From contig JARKIF010000005.1 in assembly GCA_029378245.1 (NCBI GenBank), positions 1,302,001-1,366,000 of the forward strand: DNA of 64,000 nucleotides, in the 5' to 3' direction. Numbering within the stretch: the stretch's first letter is position 1; each line of letters opens with the position of its first letter. The position numbers and the translations under genes were made by a program. The notes beneath the pieces were generated by a model. That model was not told the DNA's origin, made no database searches, and saw only the letters and a program-made list of their open reading frames with translations. The stretch is from Roridomyces roridus (Eukaryota; Basidiomycota; Agaricomycetes; Agaricales; Mycenaceae). This document shows, piece after piece, positions 12,460 to 22,014 of this stretch.

Positions 12460-14259
12460 ATGAGTAAACTCAACGCGGGCGCCTTCGAATTCGTACCAGG
12501 CAGAGGTTTTCCCCTCCCCCAACCTGCTGCACCTCTCCCTCCTCCAGTCGAGCGCCCCGAGCAGACTGAGGCTCCTCGTCCCCCGCCGACCATCTCTCTC
12601 AATATCGGAGGATCAAAACCGACTCCTGCACCAGCTCCAGCAGCACCTGTCGCGCCCCCTCCCCAAGCAGCTGCGCCGCGTCCCCAACCGGTTGCCCAGT
12701 CTGCCCCGGCTCCTTCCAAGACTTTTTCCACCGAAAAAGCCAAAACAGATACCACTGCGATCGCCCAGGAGGTCCGCACCGTCGCTGATGCCGCTGTCCT
12801 CGAAGATCTGTATGGCGATGGTAAGTTTTGGTGTACTTTGTCGAGTCTACAGTGTTCAACAGAGCTCGCAGTCAAGGAGCATCTCAACATCGTCTTTATC
12901 GGCCATGTCGATGCTGGCAAGAGCACCATGGGTGGAAATCTTCTCTACCTGACCGGCATGGTCGACAAGCGGACGATGGAAAAGTATGAGCGCGAGGCCA
13001 AGGAGGCTGGTCGAGAGTCGTGGTATCTCAGCTGGGCACTCGATTCGACGCCCCAAGAGCGCGCCAAGGGCAAGACTGTCGAGGTCGGTCGCGCCTACTT
13101 TGAGACGGACTTGCGGCGATACACCATTCTCGACGCCCCAGGCCACAAGACCTTTGTTCCCTCCATGATCTCTGGTGCCGCCCAGGCCGATATCGCTATT
13201 CTGGTCATCTCCGCCCGCAAAGGCGAGTTCGAGACTGGTTTCGAAAAGGGTGGGCAGACCCGCGAACACATCATGTTGGTCAAGACAGCCGGTGTATCCA
13301 AGGTCATCGTCGTCATCAACAAGATGGACGACCCGACGGTAAACTGGGACAAGGGGCGCTACGAGGAGATTCGGGATAAACTCATTCCCTTCATCCGTGC
13401 CGCAGGATTCAACCCCAAGACAGATGTTACCTTTATCCCTGTTTCTGCCTTTACCGGTGCTAATCTCAAGGAGCGAGTGAGCAAGAGCGTCGCGCCGTGG
13501 TACTCGGGGGTGTCCTTCCTCGAACACGTCGATCACATGCCGATGGTGGACCGCAAAATCAACGCGCCGCTGATGATGCCCGTGGCGGAAAAGTACAAGG
13601 ACATGGGCACGATTATCGTCGGCAAGGTCGAGTCGGGGCATATGCGCAAGGGTGACGCTCTCATCCTGATGCCCAACAAAGACTCCGTGGAAGTTGCGGC
13701 CATCTACAACGAGATGGAAGAAGAGGTCAACGCAGCGCTTTGCGGGGACAATGTGCGGATCCGTCTGCGGGGTGTCGACGACGAGGACATCAGCCCCGGC
13801 TTCATGCTTACCAGTCCGAGCAAGCCCATCCACGCTGTGCGCCAATTCCAGGCAGAACTCGCCATTCTGGAACACAAAAGTATCATATGTGCGGGATACT
13901 CGGCTGTGATGCACATTCATACGCTGTCCGAGGAGGTCACACTCACGGCACTGCTGCACTACTTTGACAAGGCGACGGGTCGCAAGTCGCGCAAGCCTCC
14001 CCAGTTTGCCAAGCGGGGACAAAAGATTGTTGCCCTCATCGAGACGACGGCACCAGTCTGTGTCGAGCGGTTTTCTGACTACCCGCAGTTGGGTCGCTTC
14101 ACACTGCGAGACGAGGGCCGCACAATTGCTATTGGCAAGGTGAGCATGCCTTTTTTATCGTGGACACCATCTAATACTTTCTAGATAACGAAACTGGTCG
14201 AGGGAACCATCGAGGAGGCGGCGGAAGGTGTAGCTAATATGTCTGTTGCAGACGCGTGA
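12460..14259 (+). CDS. SUP35: Translation termination factor eRF3 (Sup35)
   Basis: eRF3 is the GTPase partner of eRF1 in stop-codon recognition and peptide release. It has the GTPase motifs G1 GHVDAGKS, G3 DAPGHKTFVPSM and G4 NKMD, with EF-Tu-like domains 2 and 3 after them. The domain-3 end is GRFTLRDEGRTIAIGKI. The N-terminus begins SKLNAGAFEFVPG, which fits the PAM2 motif that binds poly(A)-binding protein. It continues as a P/A-rich segment, not the Q/N-rich prion domain of yeast Sup35. There are two introns, 12822-12863 and one near 14140-14184. The length is about 570 residues, shorter than yeast Sup35 (685) because of the short N-terminus. It is divergent from SLA1 with 165 bp between starts. 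Confidence 0.96.
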
Positions 14260-14300
14260 GCGTGTATTTACTAGATCACATACTTTGTTGTACCAATACA

Positions 14301-17044
14301 ATGTCCTCGCTCAAGCAACTGCTTGCGGCTGGCGCTTGTCTCGTCGATACTACCCCTGGCCCGGACTTGAAATCCATTCTTGCATCGCGCCTCACTCGTT
14401 GTTACGAATGTCTCGAAAAAAATGAGGTCGTCAACGCGTCTCAAGATCTCGAGTTGGCCACAGCCGTCGAGGCCCTCGACATCGTGGAGGGCATTCACAA
14501 GATACTGGCCAGTGAAGACACGCCTTTTGGTACGAGGGATCTGGCCCAGCTGCGTACTCTGCTCGCTGTCGCGTTCAAATGGGGCGTCGATCCCGCCATC
14601 CGGTCTCCCGAGCACCATGTCCGCTTGTCCAGCATGGTGTCCCGACTATTGGATATCGCCCTTGCGCTCGATGAACCGACATTCGTCACGACTTCGCTGC
14701 TCAACCGACACCTGGATCAACTCTTGAGACCGTGCATTACGATTGGATGGAAGGCCTCTGAAGGCGAAGTCCGCTCCAGGACTGTCCGTCTACTCGGCAT
14801 GTACATCATATTTACTCGTCATTGCGCCCATAAGAGTTGAAATGCCTCCAGTCTGTCCCCGTCTCAGACGATCACTGCCCTAGGTGCGGTTTTGTCGATA
14901 AAACCGGCTCCAACCTACGTCCGCAAGGCATGCGGAAGTCTCTTGAGCAAGCAGCTCTTGCGACCGGATGGTGTTCGCGGATTATGCGAGGCGGTGTTTG
15001 GAGAAGAGACAGACGACGTTCAGCTCGAGAAAATCGAGCACGTTGCGCGCGTATTGACGACAGCACCGGTGGCCATGTCCGCAGAGGACTATTACACCAC
15101 CATTACACCGCGCGTGCTTGAACTCTTGTCAGATCGTGCTCCCCAGGCATACAGGCGGGCGGGAGCCTTTTCTATATCGCGTATGCTGGAAACCCCTGCC
15201 GCTCCTGCGGTGTTGGCATTTTTGCACCCGCCGTTCCTTTCCCTCACCCCGCCGTCCCCGCCGCGAGAGACGCTCTCCATCATTATGAATCTCGTCACGA
15301 ATACGGATCCCTCCCCGACCCTTATATCGTCGCTTCTCTCGCCTATCGTCTCGGCATTGTACTCCTTGCTCTATCACTTGGATCAGGTCAAGACGTCTGA
15401 TCCCAGCTTGAAAGAGATGCTTCGCGGTCTTCTTGGGACCTGGGGAAGGGTTGTGGGCTCCGCGGAAGGCGTTGAGATTTTATGGTCCGTGGTGGAGGGT
15501 CAAGGCGGTTCGTGGCGTGTGGATCTGGAAGGCAACATTACTCGGTTGGAGCAGTCTGAAAAACCGCCGTCTCTGGACCTCATGACGCCAGCCGACGAGG
15601 AGATTGATCCAGACGCTAATATCCTGGACCTGTACCCGGATCCCGCCCATTTTGCCCGCTTTCTGAAATTCATCCAGCGCATGGATGTGTCTTCTGATCT
15701 TTTTGTGCGGCTGCTGGAAGCCTATCGTGAGTCCAAGTCGGATGACGAGAATCCCACACAGTTAGTCGTTCCAAATATCCATGATGACATCTCATTTTCT
15801 ACAGAACATTGTTGTACCTGCAGCTCGTCGTCCAGCTGCAGACTTCCACTACACTCGGGAAGCCGGCGCACATCTTGTCTTTTATCAAACATACTCTAGA
15901 GCGTCCGGAACAGCCCAAGCCAACGCCAACAAAGACAGTGCCCTATCAGCTCGATATCGAAGATGAGGGCGGCGACAGCGACGACGATACGCCCGGCGCA
16001 GACATCATCAGCCCAGATGATGAGATGATCGAGACTTCGGTGAACCTGCTTCTCGCAGTGCTCGAAGCCAACGAAGATCTCTCGGCCAGGACCGACCCCA
16101 TTCTGAACGACATATTCTCTCTGTTGGAACCATTGGCGCTGACGGGATCGTCGGAAATTCAGCCACTGGCTCGGGAAGCAAGGATGGTCATGACTGCCCG
16201 TCTCGCTTCGACGTCTGCTCCTAGACGACGCAACGAGAAGGACGACAATCAGGAGACTTATCAAAAGGCCCTAAAACTCCTCCAGGATCCCATTTTGCCC
16301 GTTAGAGCCCATGGGTTGCTGCTATTGCGGCAGCTGGTCGCCCCGAAATCATCCCTCGATCCAGCGCTTGTTCCCGCTATACTGTCGATATTCCTGCAGT
16401 CCGTACAAGAGGACGACTCGTACATGTTCCTCAACGCCGTACAGGGTCTTGCGGCCATGGTGGATACGTATGGGAAAAACGTATTGAGCGGACTCGTGCA
16501 AGAGTATGGTCGGAACTTGGAGGGGCATATGGTTCAACACGACATGGATGTGCGTACCCGCGTCGGGGAGGCTTTGGCCTCGGTGATCAAACGGTGCGGG
16601 TCTGCTTTACCTGCATACAGCGATATACTGGTCCCTCCGCTCCTCCATATCGTCCGGTCATCGCAGGTACCTACAACCCTCCGAACATCAGCACTGTCGT
16701 TGTTGGCAGAATGCGAAAATACTTGTCCATTGGCGCTGGCAGTGTATTCGGCGGAACTCTCGGAAGCCATGATCGACTTGCTCCAGATCGAGAGCACATC
16801 CACTGTGTCTACGGAGACGGAAGACAGCAATCCGACGTCAAAAGACCCCAAACTGCCTTCGTTTCGACGAGCAGCAATACACTTTTTGGGTATTCTCATC
16901 CGACAAACGACCAACGAGTCGGGGAGGTTGCTGAATCGAATCAAAATCACTCTCTCGTACGTGGCAGCGACGGACGCAGACATGGTGGTCAGAGTCATGG
17001 CACGGGAGGCCGTCGAGGAACTTTCTGAATTGTTATTAGATTGA
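14301..17044 (+). CDS. Rtp1/Tango6-like HEAT-repeat protein
   Basis: This protein of about 880 residues is built of helical repeats. The C-terminal half carries the signature of the RTP1_C1/C2 domains: ALKLLQDPILPVRAHGLLLL, then DDSYMFLNAVQGLAAMVDTY, then MDVRTRVGEALASVIKRCG. Yeast Rtp1 assists cytoplasmic assembly and nuclear import of RNA polymerase II; animal Tango6 was found in a Golgi-organisation screen. The role here is by homology. Introns at 14801-14851 and about 15762-15804 restore the frame. The start at 14301 (MSSLKQLLAAG) is only 41 bp after the SUP35 stop, so the two genes are tightly packed head to tail. An acidic loop (EDEGGDSDDDTPGAD) splits the repeats. Confidence 0.85.
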
Positions 17045-17183
17045 AAATATCTACCCCGTATCTGTCTCAGACGCGGAGAGCTCGAGTCGACTGAGTCAAT
17101 AGGAGGGTACAATGTCGATGTTGGTTCTGCCACCAAGAAGCGGCAAATGGGTGTGAATGCGCTTGCAATGGGGGAGAACCGGA

Positions 17184-17707
17184 CTAGATGGGATTGCCAA
17201 CGGCCTTGCTTATTTCCTCGATCCGTCGACGGAAGCTTTTTGAGCGGCTGACATCGGTATTCCCGTCGTTGAATGGATTTGAGACGGCAGAATAGTAAGC
17301 CATGTGAAGTGCTTTGAATATCTGAGGGAGGTGAGCATAAAAAGAAGAGAGAGAGAGAAGCACGAACCAAGTTTATTTCCATGTCGCGGACAACCGAGTC
17401 TGACAGAGCCAGGGCAATGACAATCTTGACCTTGAGCGGAGTAATGTACCCATAGACTGCGACATCTTGCATGGCGTATAAAAGGCCCAGGTAGCACTCG
17501 GTCGTTTTGCCGCCAGCGGCCACTGGTTGTCGGTCAGAAGGCGGACACGCACGAGACGAACAAGCTTCAACCTCGCTCTTCTATCACATCGAGTGAGGTG
17601 TGGGCGATGTAATGGTACTTGATAGCATTCGAGGAAAAAGTATGCACGAGGATTGGGTGGTTTTGGGCCGAGATGAAGGCAACTGCGTCCAGTACTTTGC
17701 GGCTCAT
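17184..17707 (-). CDS. TRAPP complex subunit TRAPPC2L (Tca17)
   Basis: This small longin-fold protein of about 142 residues is a subunit or assembly factor of TRAPP, the Rab-activating tether of the Golgi. Spliced by hand it starts MSRKVLDAVAFIS and has the family motifs FSSNAIKYHYIAHTSLDVIE, CYLGLLYAMQDVAVYGYIT and LKVKIVIALALSD. It ends with SNPFNDG before SKSFRRRIEEI. The C-terminal arrangement (NPF, then a short loop, then F-x-R-R) matches TRAPPC2L better than sedlin/TRAPPC2. Introns lie at about 17534-17582 and about 17323-17370; the latter has an AG-rich tract. It converges on the Rtp1-like gene, whose stop is 139 bp away. Confidence 0.88.
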
Positions 17708-17921
17708 GACAAAGTGGTTTCCGATCATTGTTGCGATCACCTCAATTTGGTCGAAGGTTAACGTTCAACTTCCTCCACCCAACCTTCACTAGTCTCAGTC
17801 TGTAGAATGTTGCCGAAACATCCAATTTGCATGGCGCATTCGGTTAAATGGGCTTATCTGGGGATTATCTGAAACTCAATCACGATAGGCCGATCATGAT
17901 GAAAAGATTCCCCCCAATAAC

Positions 17922-18006
17922 CCGACTTTAGCTCAGTTGGAAGAGCATGAGACTGTAATTGGCTAACTCTATCTCAGGGTCCTGCGTTCGATCCGCAGAA
18001 GTCGGA
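17922..18006 (+). tRNA. tRNA-Tyr (anticodon GTA) with a 12 nt intron
   Basis: The acceptor arms CCGACTT and AAGTCGG pair perfectly, followed by discriminator A at 18006. The D arm is GCTC-AGTTGGAAG-AGC. The anticodon stem TGAGA pairs with TCTCA. Anticodon GTA is at 17955-17957, and an intron of about 12 nt (17959-17970) sits one base 3' of it, the usual place in eukaryotic tRNA-Tyr. The T arm CTGCG-TTCGATC-CGCAG is intact. Internal A box (TAGCTCAGTTGG) and B box (GTTCGATCC) are present. Confidence 0.95.
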
Positions 18007-18009
18007 TTA

Positions 18010-18023
18010 TTTTGGACCTTTTT
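18010..18023 (+). terminator. RNA polymerase III T-run terminator of tRNA-Tyr
   Basis: A TTTT run at 18010-18013 and a TTTTT run at 18019-18023 follow the tRNA 3' end within 20 bp, as expected for Pol III termination. Confidence 0.7.
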
Positions 18024-19306
18024 GTGCGTTTGAAAAACCCCCTACCGAGCGCCGGAACTCTAGTGTATTGAAATCCGATGTTATGACATTTTTTTCGCAC
18101 CAACGCAAGCGAACTGGGAGAGGTAAAAATTGCAGAGGTCTTTCAGGAACGCAAAGTTGCTTATAGGCCAGCTCAACATGCAGACCAACATGAATTTCAC
18201 ATATGCTCGTGTTCTTGTCCTATACAAAACGAAATTAAGCAGAGACTAGCGGTACATGCATTGGGTTATCATGAAAGGTCATAGTGACCGTCGGGCCAGT
18301 CAACTTGGAACCTGAAGGATCCACAGAAAAGCAAATCGACGAGAAGGAAAACATAAGAATCGTTCAAAATTGGTTTTGCCGTCAAGAAAGAAGAGCCAAG
18401 AGTCAAGGTACCCAGAAGGCTGGACTCGAGAACAAAAACATGGCCAGGTAGAAGTTAGTCGAATTGCCGCGGAGAATATGTATCAATGGACAGAGATACC
18501 CTTCTTGTACTACAGCGGCGGTGTAAAGGAACGACCCGAACTGAAGAGTCTCGCAGATGACGATGAGTCACGATGTTGCTTGGTGAAAGGAAGTACGAAG
18601 CCCAAACCCTTCCTCAAATGCAACTCAAATGTTGAAACGGGCCCGGAGGATCAGATGCCATGGTCGCTGACTAGGATCTGCGCTGGAATACTTCGAGACA
18701 TACTTACACCGTACACGGGAGATGGAGAGTCGGGGGTTTGGAGAACGTTTCACGTATGGCGCGTGGATGGGGTGCGGTAGTTGGAAGAGCCTAGCGAAGT
18801 ATAAGACTGGCCACCAGCCCCAGAGCCGTTGAATGCCATTGCGGTTCGGGGAAAGAGGAGGGCGGCGAGAGGGACTCCCGTAGTATTTGGCGACAGTGGG
18901 CTGGGTATAATGGACGCGGGGAGAATCTGACGCTTGAGGTATGTCCATCATTGGTCGGTTACGAGATATAGAGCCAGTTGGAGACGATAGGGCGAATGCG
19001 GCAGGAGAAGAGACGTGGAGTCGGCGAAGACACCCAGGTCAGCTATTGTTCGCCTCTCGCCTGATCCTCCCATTTTACTCGAACAGCATCAAGACTGTTC
19101 GGTTGTCGAGTCGAGCTGGGCGGTAGAGCACCCTTGGGCTGGGTCAGGATATCCATTCCTTTTCAAGTTGCTGCGCGAGAGAGGCAGGCTCCGCCGCTAC
19201 GGGACGCGCTCCAAAAGCCAAACGTGGGGTGCACATTCAAGTTGTTCACGGATCACGGGAGCGTGGACTGTGTGACCGTGTGACTCGCCTCCTTGCAATT
19301 TCCCTT
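18024..19306. other. Gene-poor interval between tRNA-Tyr and the AIR-like gene
   Basis: This 1.3 kb stretch holds no protein I can recognise. The longest open frame (18370-18780, plus) has no family resemblance or splice pattern. The minus strand holds one weak spliced candidate, listed separately. The last 150 bp should include the promoter and 5' leader of the AIR-like gene. Confidence 0.6.
18625..18839 (-). CDS. Weak candidate small spliced ORF
   Basis: An ATG at 18839 opens a Gly/Ser/Thr-rich reading frame (MAFNGSGAGGQSYTSLGSSN) that could splice across 18683-18753 to a stop at 18625-18627. This gives about 48 residues. A second good donor (GTAAGTATG) lies just downstream on the same strand, so other splicing is possible. 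I recognise no family. It may be part of a longer transcript or not coding at all. Confidence 0.2.
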
Positions 19307-20986
19307 ATGCCAGACATCATCGACCTTACGCGCGAACAGTCCCTGCCCCCGATCGCCGTCGTCAGCCCAGAGGCAAGAGATGAGAAGCGGAGGGACGAGG
19401 GGGGTGAGCAACGACGAAAACCACGAGGGGAACGGGAACGAGTAGAGCAACGCGACAAGGGACACAGAGACCGCGAACACAAACGACCTCGCGAATCCTC
19501 TCGCGAGCGCGACAGCGAGGGAAAACGCCGCAAGAAGGATCGCGGTTCCTCTTCTCGCTCCAGGAAAGAGGGGGAAAGGAAACATCGCAGAAAAGACCGC
19601 GAACCCTCTCGCGAGCGCGATCACGACAGAAAAGACCGCAGACATGACGGTTCTCCACTTCCCAAGGAACAACTTTTCTTCCTCGACGACAAACCGGCTC
19701 AACTGCCTGCTGAAGCCCGCTACACCCCGGCACAGGCGCAAGAGGAGGCATTGAGGGATTTGATTCTCCCCGCCCATGTGTCCGTCTTTGGCGAAACACC
19801 AGCTGAGATTCCCGTCGCGGAATCGGACTCGGACGGCGAGGAAGACTACATCGAGTACCTGGACTACGACAATCGCAAAGATTTTGTTCGCTATTACGAG
19901 GAAGAGAAACAGGAAAAGCGCGTCAAGATTGTGTGCAAAAAATGCGGAGAGGAGGGCGACCACATGGCGCGTGACTGCACTGTTCTCATTGTGAGTTTGC
20001 ACTTGCATTCCCCGTATTCTCCATTCTGAAATATCAAAAGTGTTTAACTTGCGGGGCACGAGACGACCACCCAACCGCGCGTTGCGATATTAGCAAGACA
20101 TGCTTCAGCTGTGGTATGAAGGGACATATCAATTCCAACTGCCCCAATCGCGGCGCTGGTTTGCACCTTGGGCGTGATGGGTGCGACCGGTGCCAATCGT
20201 CCAACCACCAAACCAGTGTGCGTGTTCGTATGACTGCCTTATCCGCCTGACTGAGAATTTTTTTTAGGAATGTCCGAGTTTGTGGCGAATTTACGTGTAT
20301 GTGCAACCAGAGGACCGGGAGCGTGTGCTTCAAGAGCGAAAGGGCAAGCAGGGCCTTCGTTTAGGACAGGGCGGGGAGGGCTACATCGCGGACGATGAAT
20401 GGTGCTACAACTGCGGCAGTGCGGGCCATTGGGGCGATGTAAGCAAACAGTACTTTTTTCTTTCTTCAGCAAATTGAGCCCGCCTCAGGATTGTGAACAT
20501 TATCACCAAGACCAACTAGCAGATCGGACAGCTTTCAGCTATGATGTCCTTTCGACTGGGCCTTTCCCTCCCCCCAAACCCGGGTCCGGAAACCGTGTCC
20601 CGCGGGAATGGGAGCGGGACGTTCCCTTGCCCGGAGGAGTGGAAAAGGTCGGGCGGCGAGGCAAGAAGAAGGAGATGGAAAAACTATCGCGACGGGCAGA
20701 ACAACTCGAGGATGCGGCTGATGACTGGTTTGAGAAGGCACAGAGTCGTCGCGACCGTCCCACCCCTACTGAGCCCCGCAAAATGGCTCTTGCGAAACCT
20801 GCAGCGCGTTCTTTTCAGTTTGGGGAGCCCAAAGTCTCGCTCGCAGACCGCTTGAGCGACGCGGTGCCCGACAAGCCACGCAAAGAGAGACGCGAACATA
20901 AGCACCACTCTGGCTCCAAGAATCGTGACGAACGACGAGGGAGAGATGACCGCGGGCCGCGTTACAAGGGTGGGTATGCTAGATAG
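19307..20986 (+). CDS. Zinc-knuckle RNA-binding protein, Air1/Air2-like (TRAMP complex)
   Basis: Air proteins bring RNA to the TRAMP poly(A) polymerase and Mtr4 helicase for nuclear exosome decay. The protein starts MPDIIDLTREQ, followed by about 90 residues rich in R, E, K, D and S dipeptides. An acidic patch follows, then five CCHC knuckles: CKKCGEEGDHMARDC, CLTCGARDDHPTARC, CFSCGMKGHINSNC, CDRCQSSNHQTSEC and CYNCGSAGHWGDDC. The motif LWRIYVY between knuckles 4 and 5 corresponds to the conserved IWRxY linker of Air2. Three introns fall inside the knuckle region. The tail is basic. The length is about 510 residues, longer than yeast Air2 (344), mainly through the charged N-terminus. Confidence 0.88.
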
Positions 20987-21041
20987 CATTAGAACTTGGA
21001 ATCAAAATGCCGTAACACACACACTCTCTCTTCCCTACCAA

Positions 21042-21965
21042 ATGCTCGCAAGTCAGTTCAATCAGCTGCAGGCATTTCCTGCGGCCGCCATAGATTTCGC
21101 CACGCAGCGCAAACGAGCAGAGAAGAAACCCGTCCCAGTCCCGTCTGATGCAGAACCGGTTACGCCGTCGCTGGAATTGTCGCTGGAATACGCCTCTTTG
21201 TGGTCCGCTGGGCATTGTCCACTCGGCATCTACGTGGTCCCGTCGCCAGAGACGCTCATGGTCGGTCGAGTTGTGAATTCTGCGGTGAGACTGTTCTCAG
21301 TTGTAGGTGTGGGATGCCACCTTCTTCGTGCACCAAGGCTACTACGCGGACGCAATCTTCAAGTTCCGCCTCACTTTCCCAGTGACGTACCCTGCACAAC
21401 CGCCTTCGGTCCACTTTAATGTTACAACCGACGTCGTCTTCCACCCTCTCATCTCTCACTCCGGAGTCTTCAATCTCGCTCCACGTTTCCGTCCATGGAG
21501 GTGCGTCTTTGTTCGCTGGTGTCAGTTGTCTTGAACTCATCAAGGACAGGCCAAAAGAGGTGTGTGTCAACCGAAGGGGAATAAATTATTCATATTCAAA
21601 AAACTATTCTAGCATCGAGTCTTCGATATCCTGCACTACATTAAGGCGGCGTTCAAGAAACATACGTTGGATGCACTGAAAGAATCGGAATGCTTCAACA
21701 AAGAAGCTTATAGATTGTGCGAATCGCAGTGGGTTTCTTTCAAACCGTGGTGCTCATGCAAGACAGATACCACGAGTCCACCTCGTCTTTCGCCAACCTC
21801 GCATCTCAATCTTCCATGCTGTCCCAATCCGCACCTGCTCTCTTTGGAGACCATCCACCGATGAAGGGCAAGCCCCGCGACGCCATGCCATTCCGCGAAA
21901 TGTCAGCAGAGGAGCTGCAAGCTCAACGCACGAAACTTGGGCTCAAGGAATGGGCTACTTCATGA
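21042..21965 (+). CDS. UEV/RWD-like E2 variant, AKTIP/FTS-like
   Basis: This is a ubiquitin-conjugating fold without a catalytic cysteine. Motifs in order are LSLEYASLW, GIYVVPSPETLMVWDATFFV, GYYADAIFKFRLTFPVTYPA, VVFHPLISHSG, FRPWRPKEHRVFDILHYIKA and LKESECFNKEAYRL. The HPL segment where an active E2 would place its cysteine reads HPLISHSGVFNL, with no Cys. In animals AKTIP (FTS) works with Hook proteins to link dynein to early endosomes. Start at 21042 (MLASQFNQLQ) is chosen because the alternative upstream ATG at 20976 overlaps the AIR-like stop. The acceptor choice at the FRPWRPKE junction was set by family conservation. The C-terminus is Ser-rich and ends KLGLKEWATS. The length is about 240 residues. 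Confidence 0.8.
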
Positions 21966-22014
21966 TTTCTACGCTATTTAGTCGAGTATAGTTATACGAT
22001 ATTAGAATGGCCGT

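Noticed and set aside
12856..14022. Long open frame of 388 codons on the minus strand opposite SUP35
   Set aside because: It mirrors the conserved GTPase codons of SUP35, has no family resemblance of its own, and no promoter or splice pattern. It is an antisense shadow of a GC-rich gene.
18370..18780. Plus-strand open frame of 136 codons after the tRNA gene
   Set aside because: No family signal, no intron structure and no plausible start context. Probably chance.
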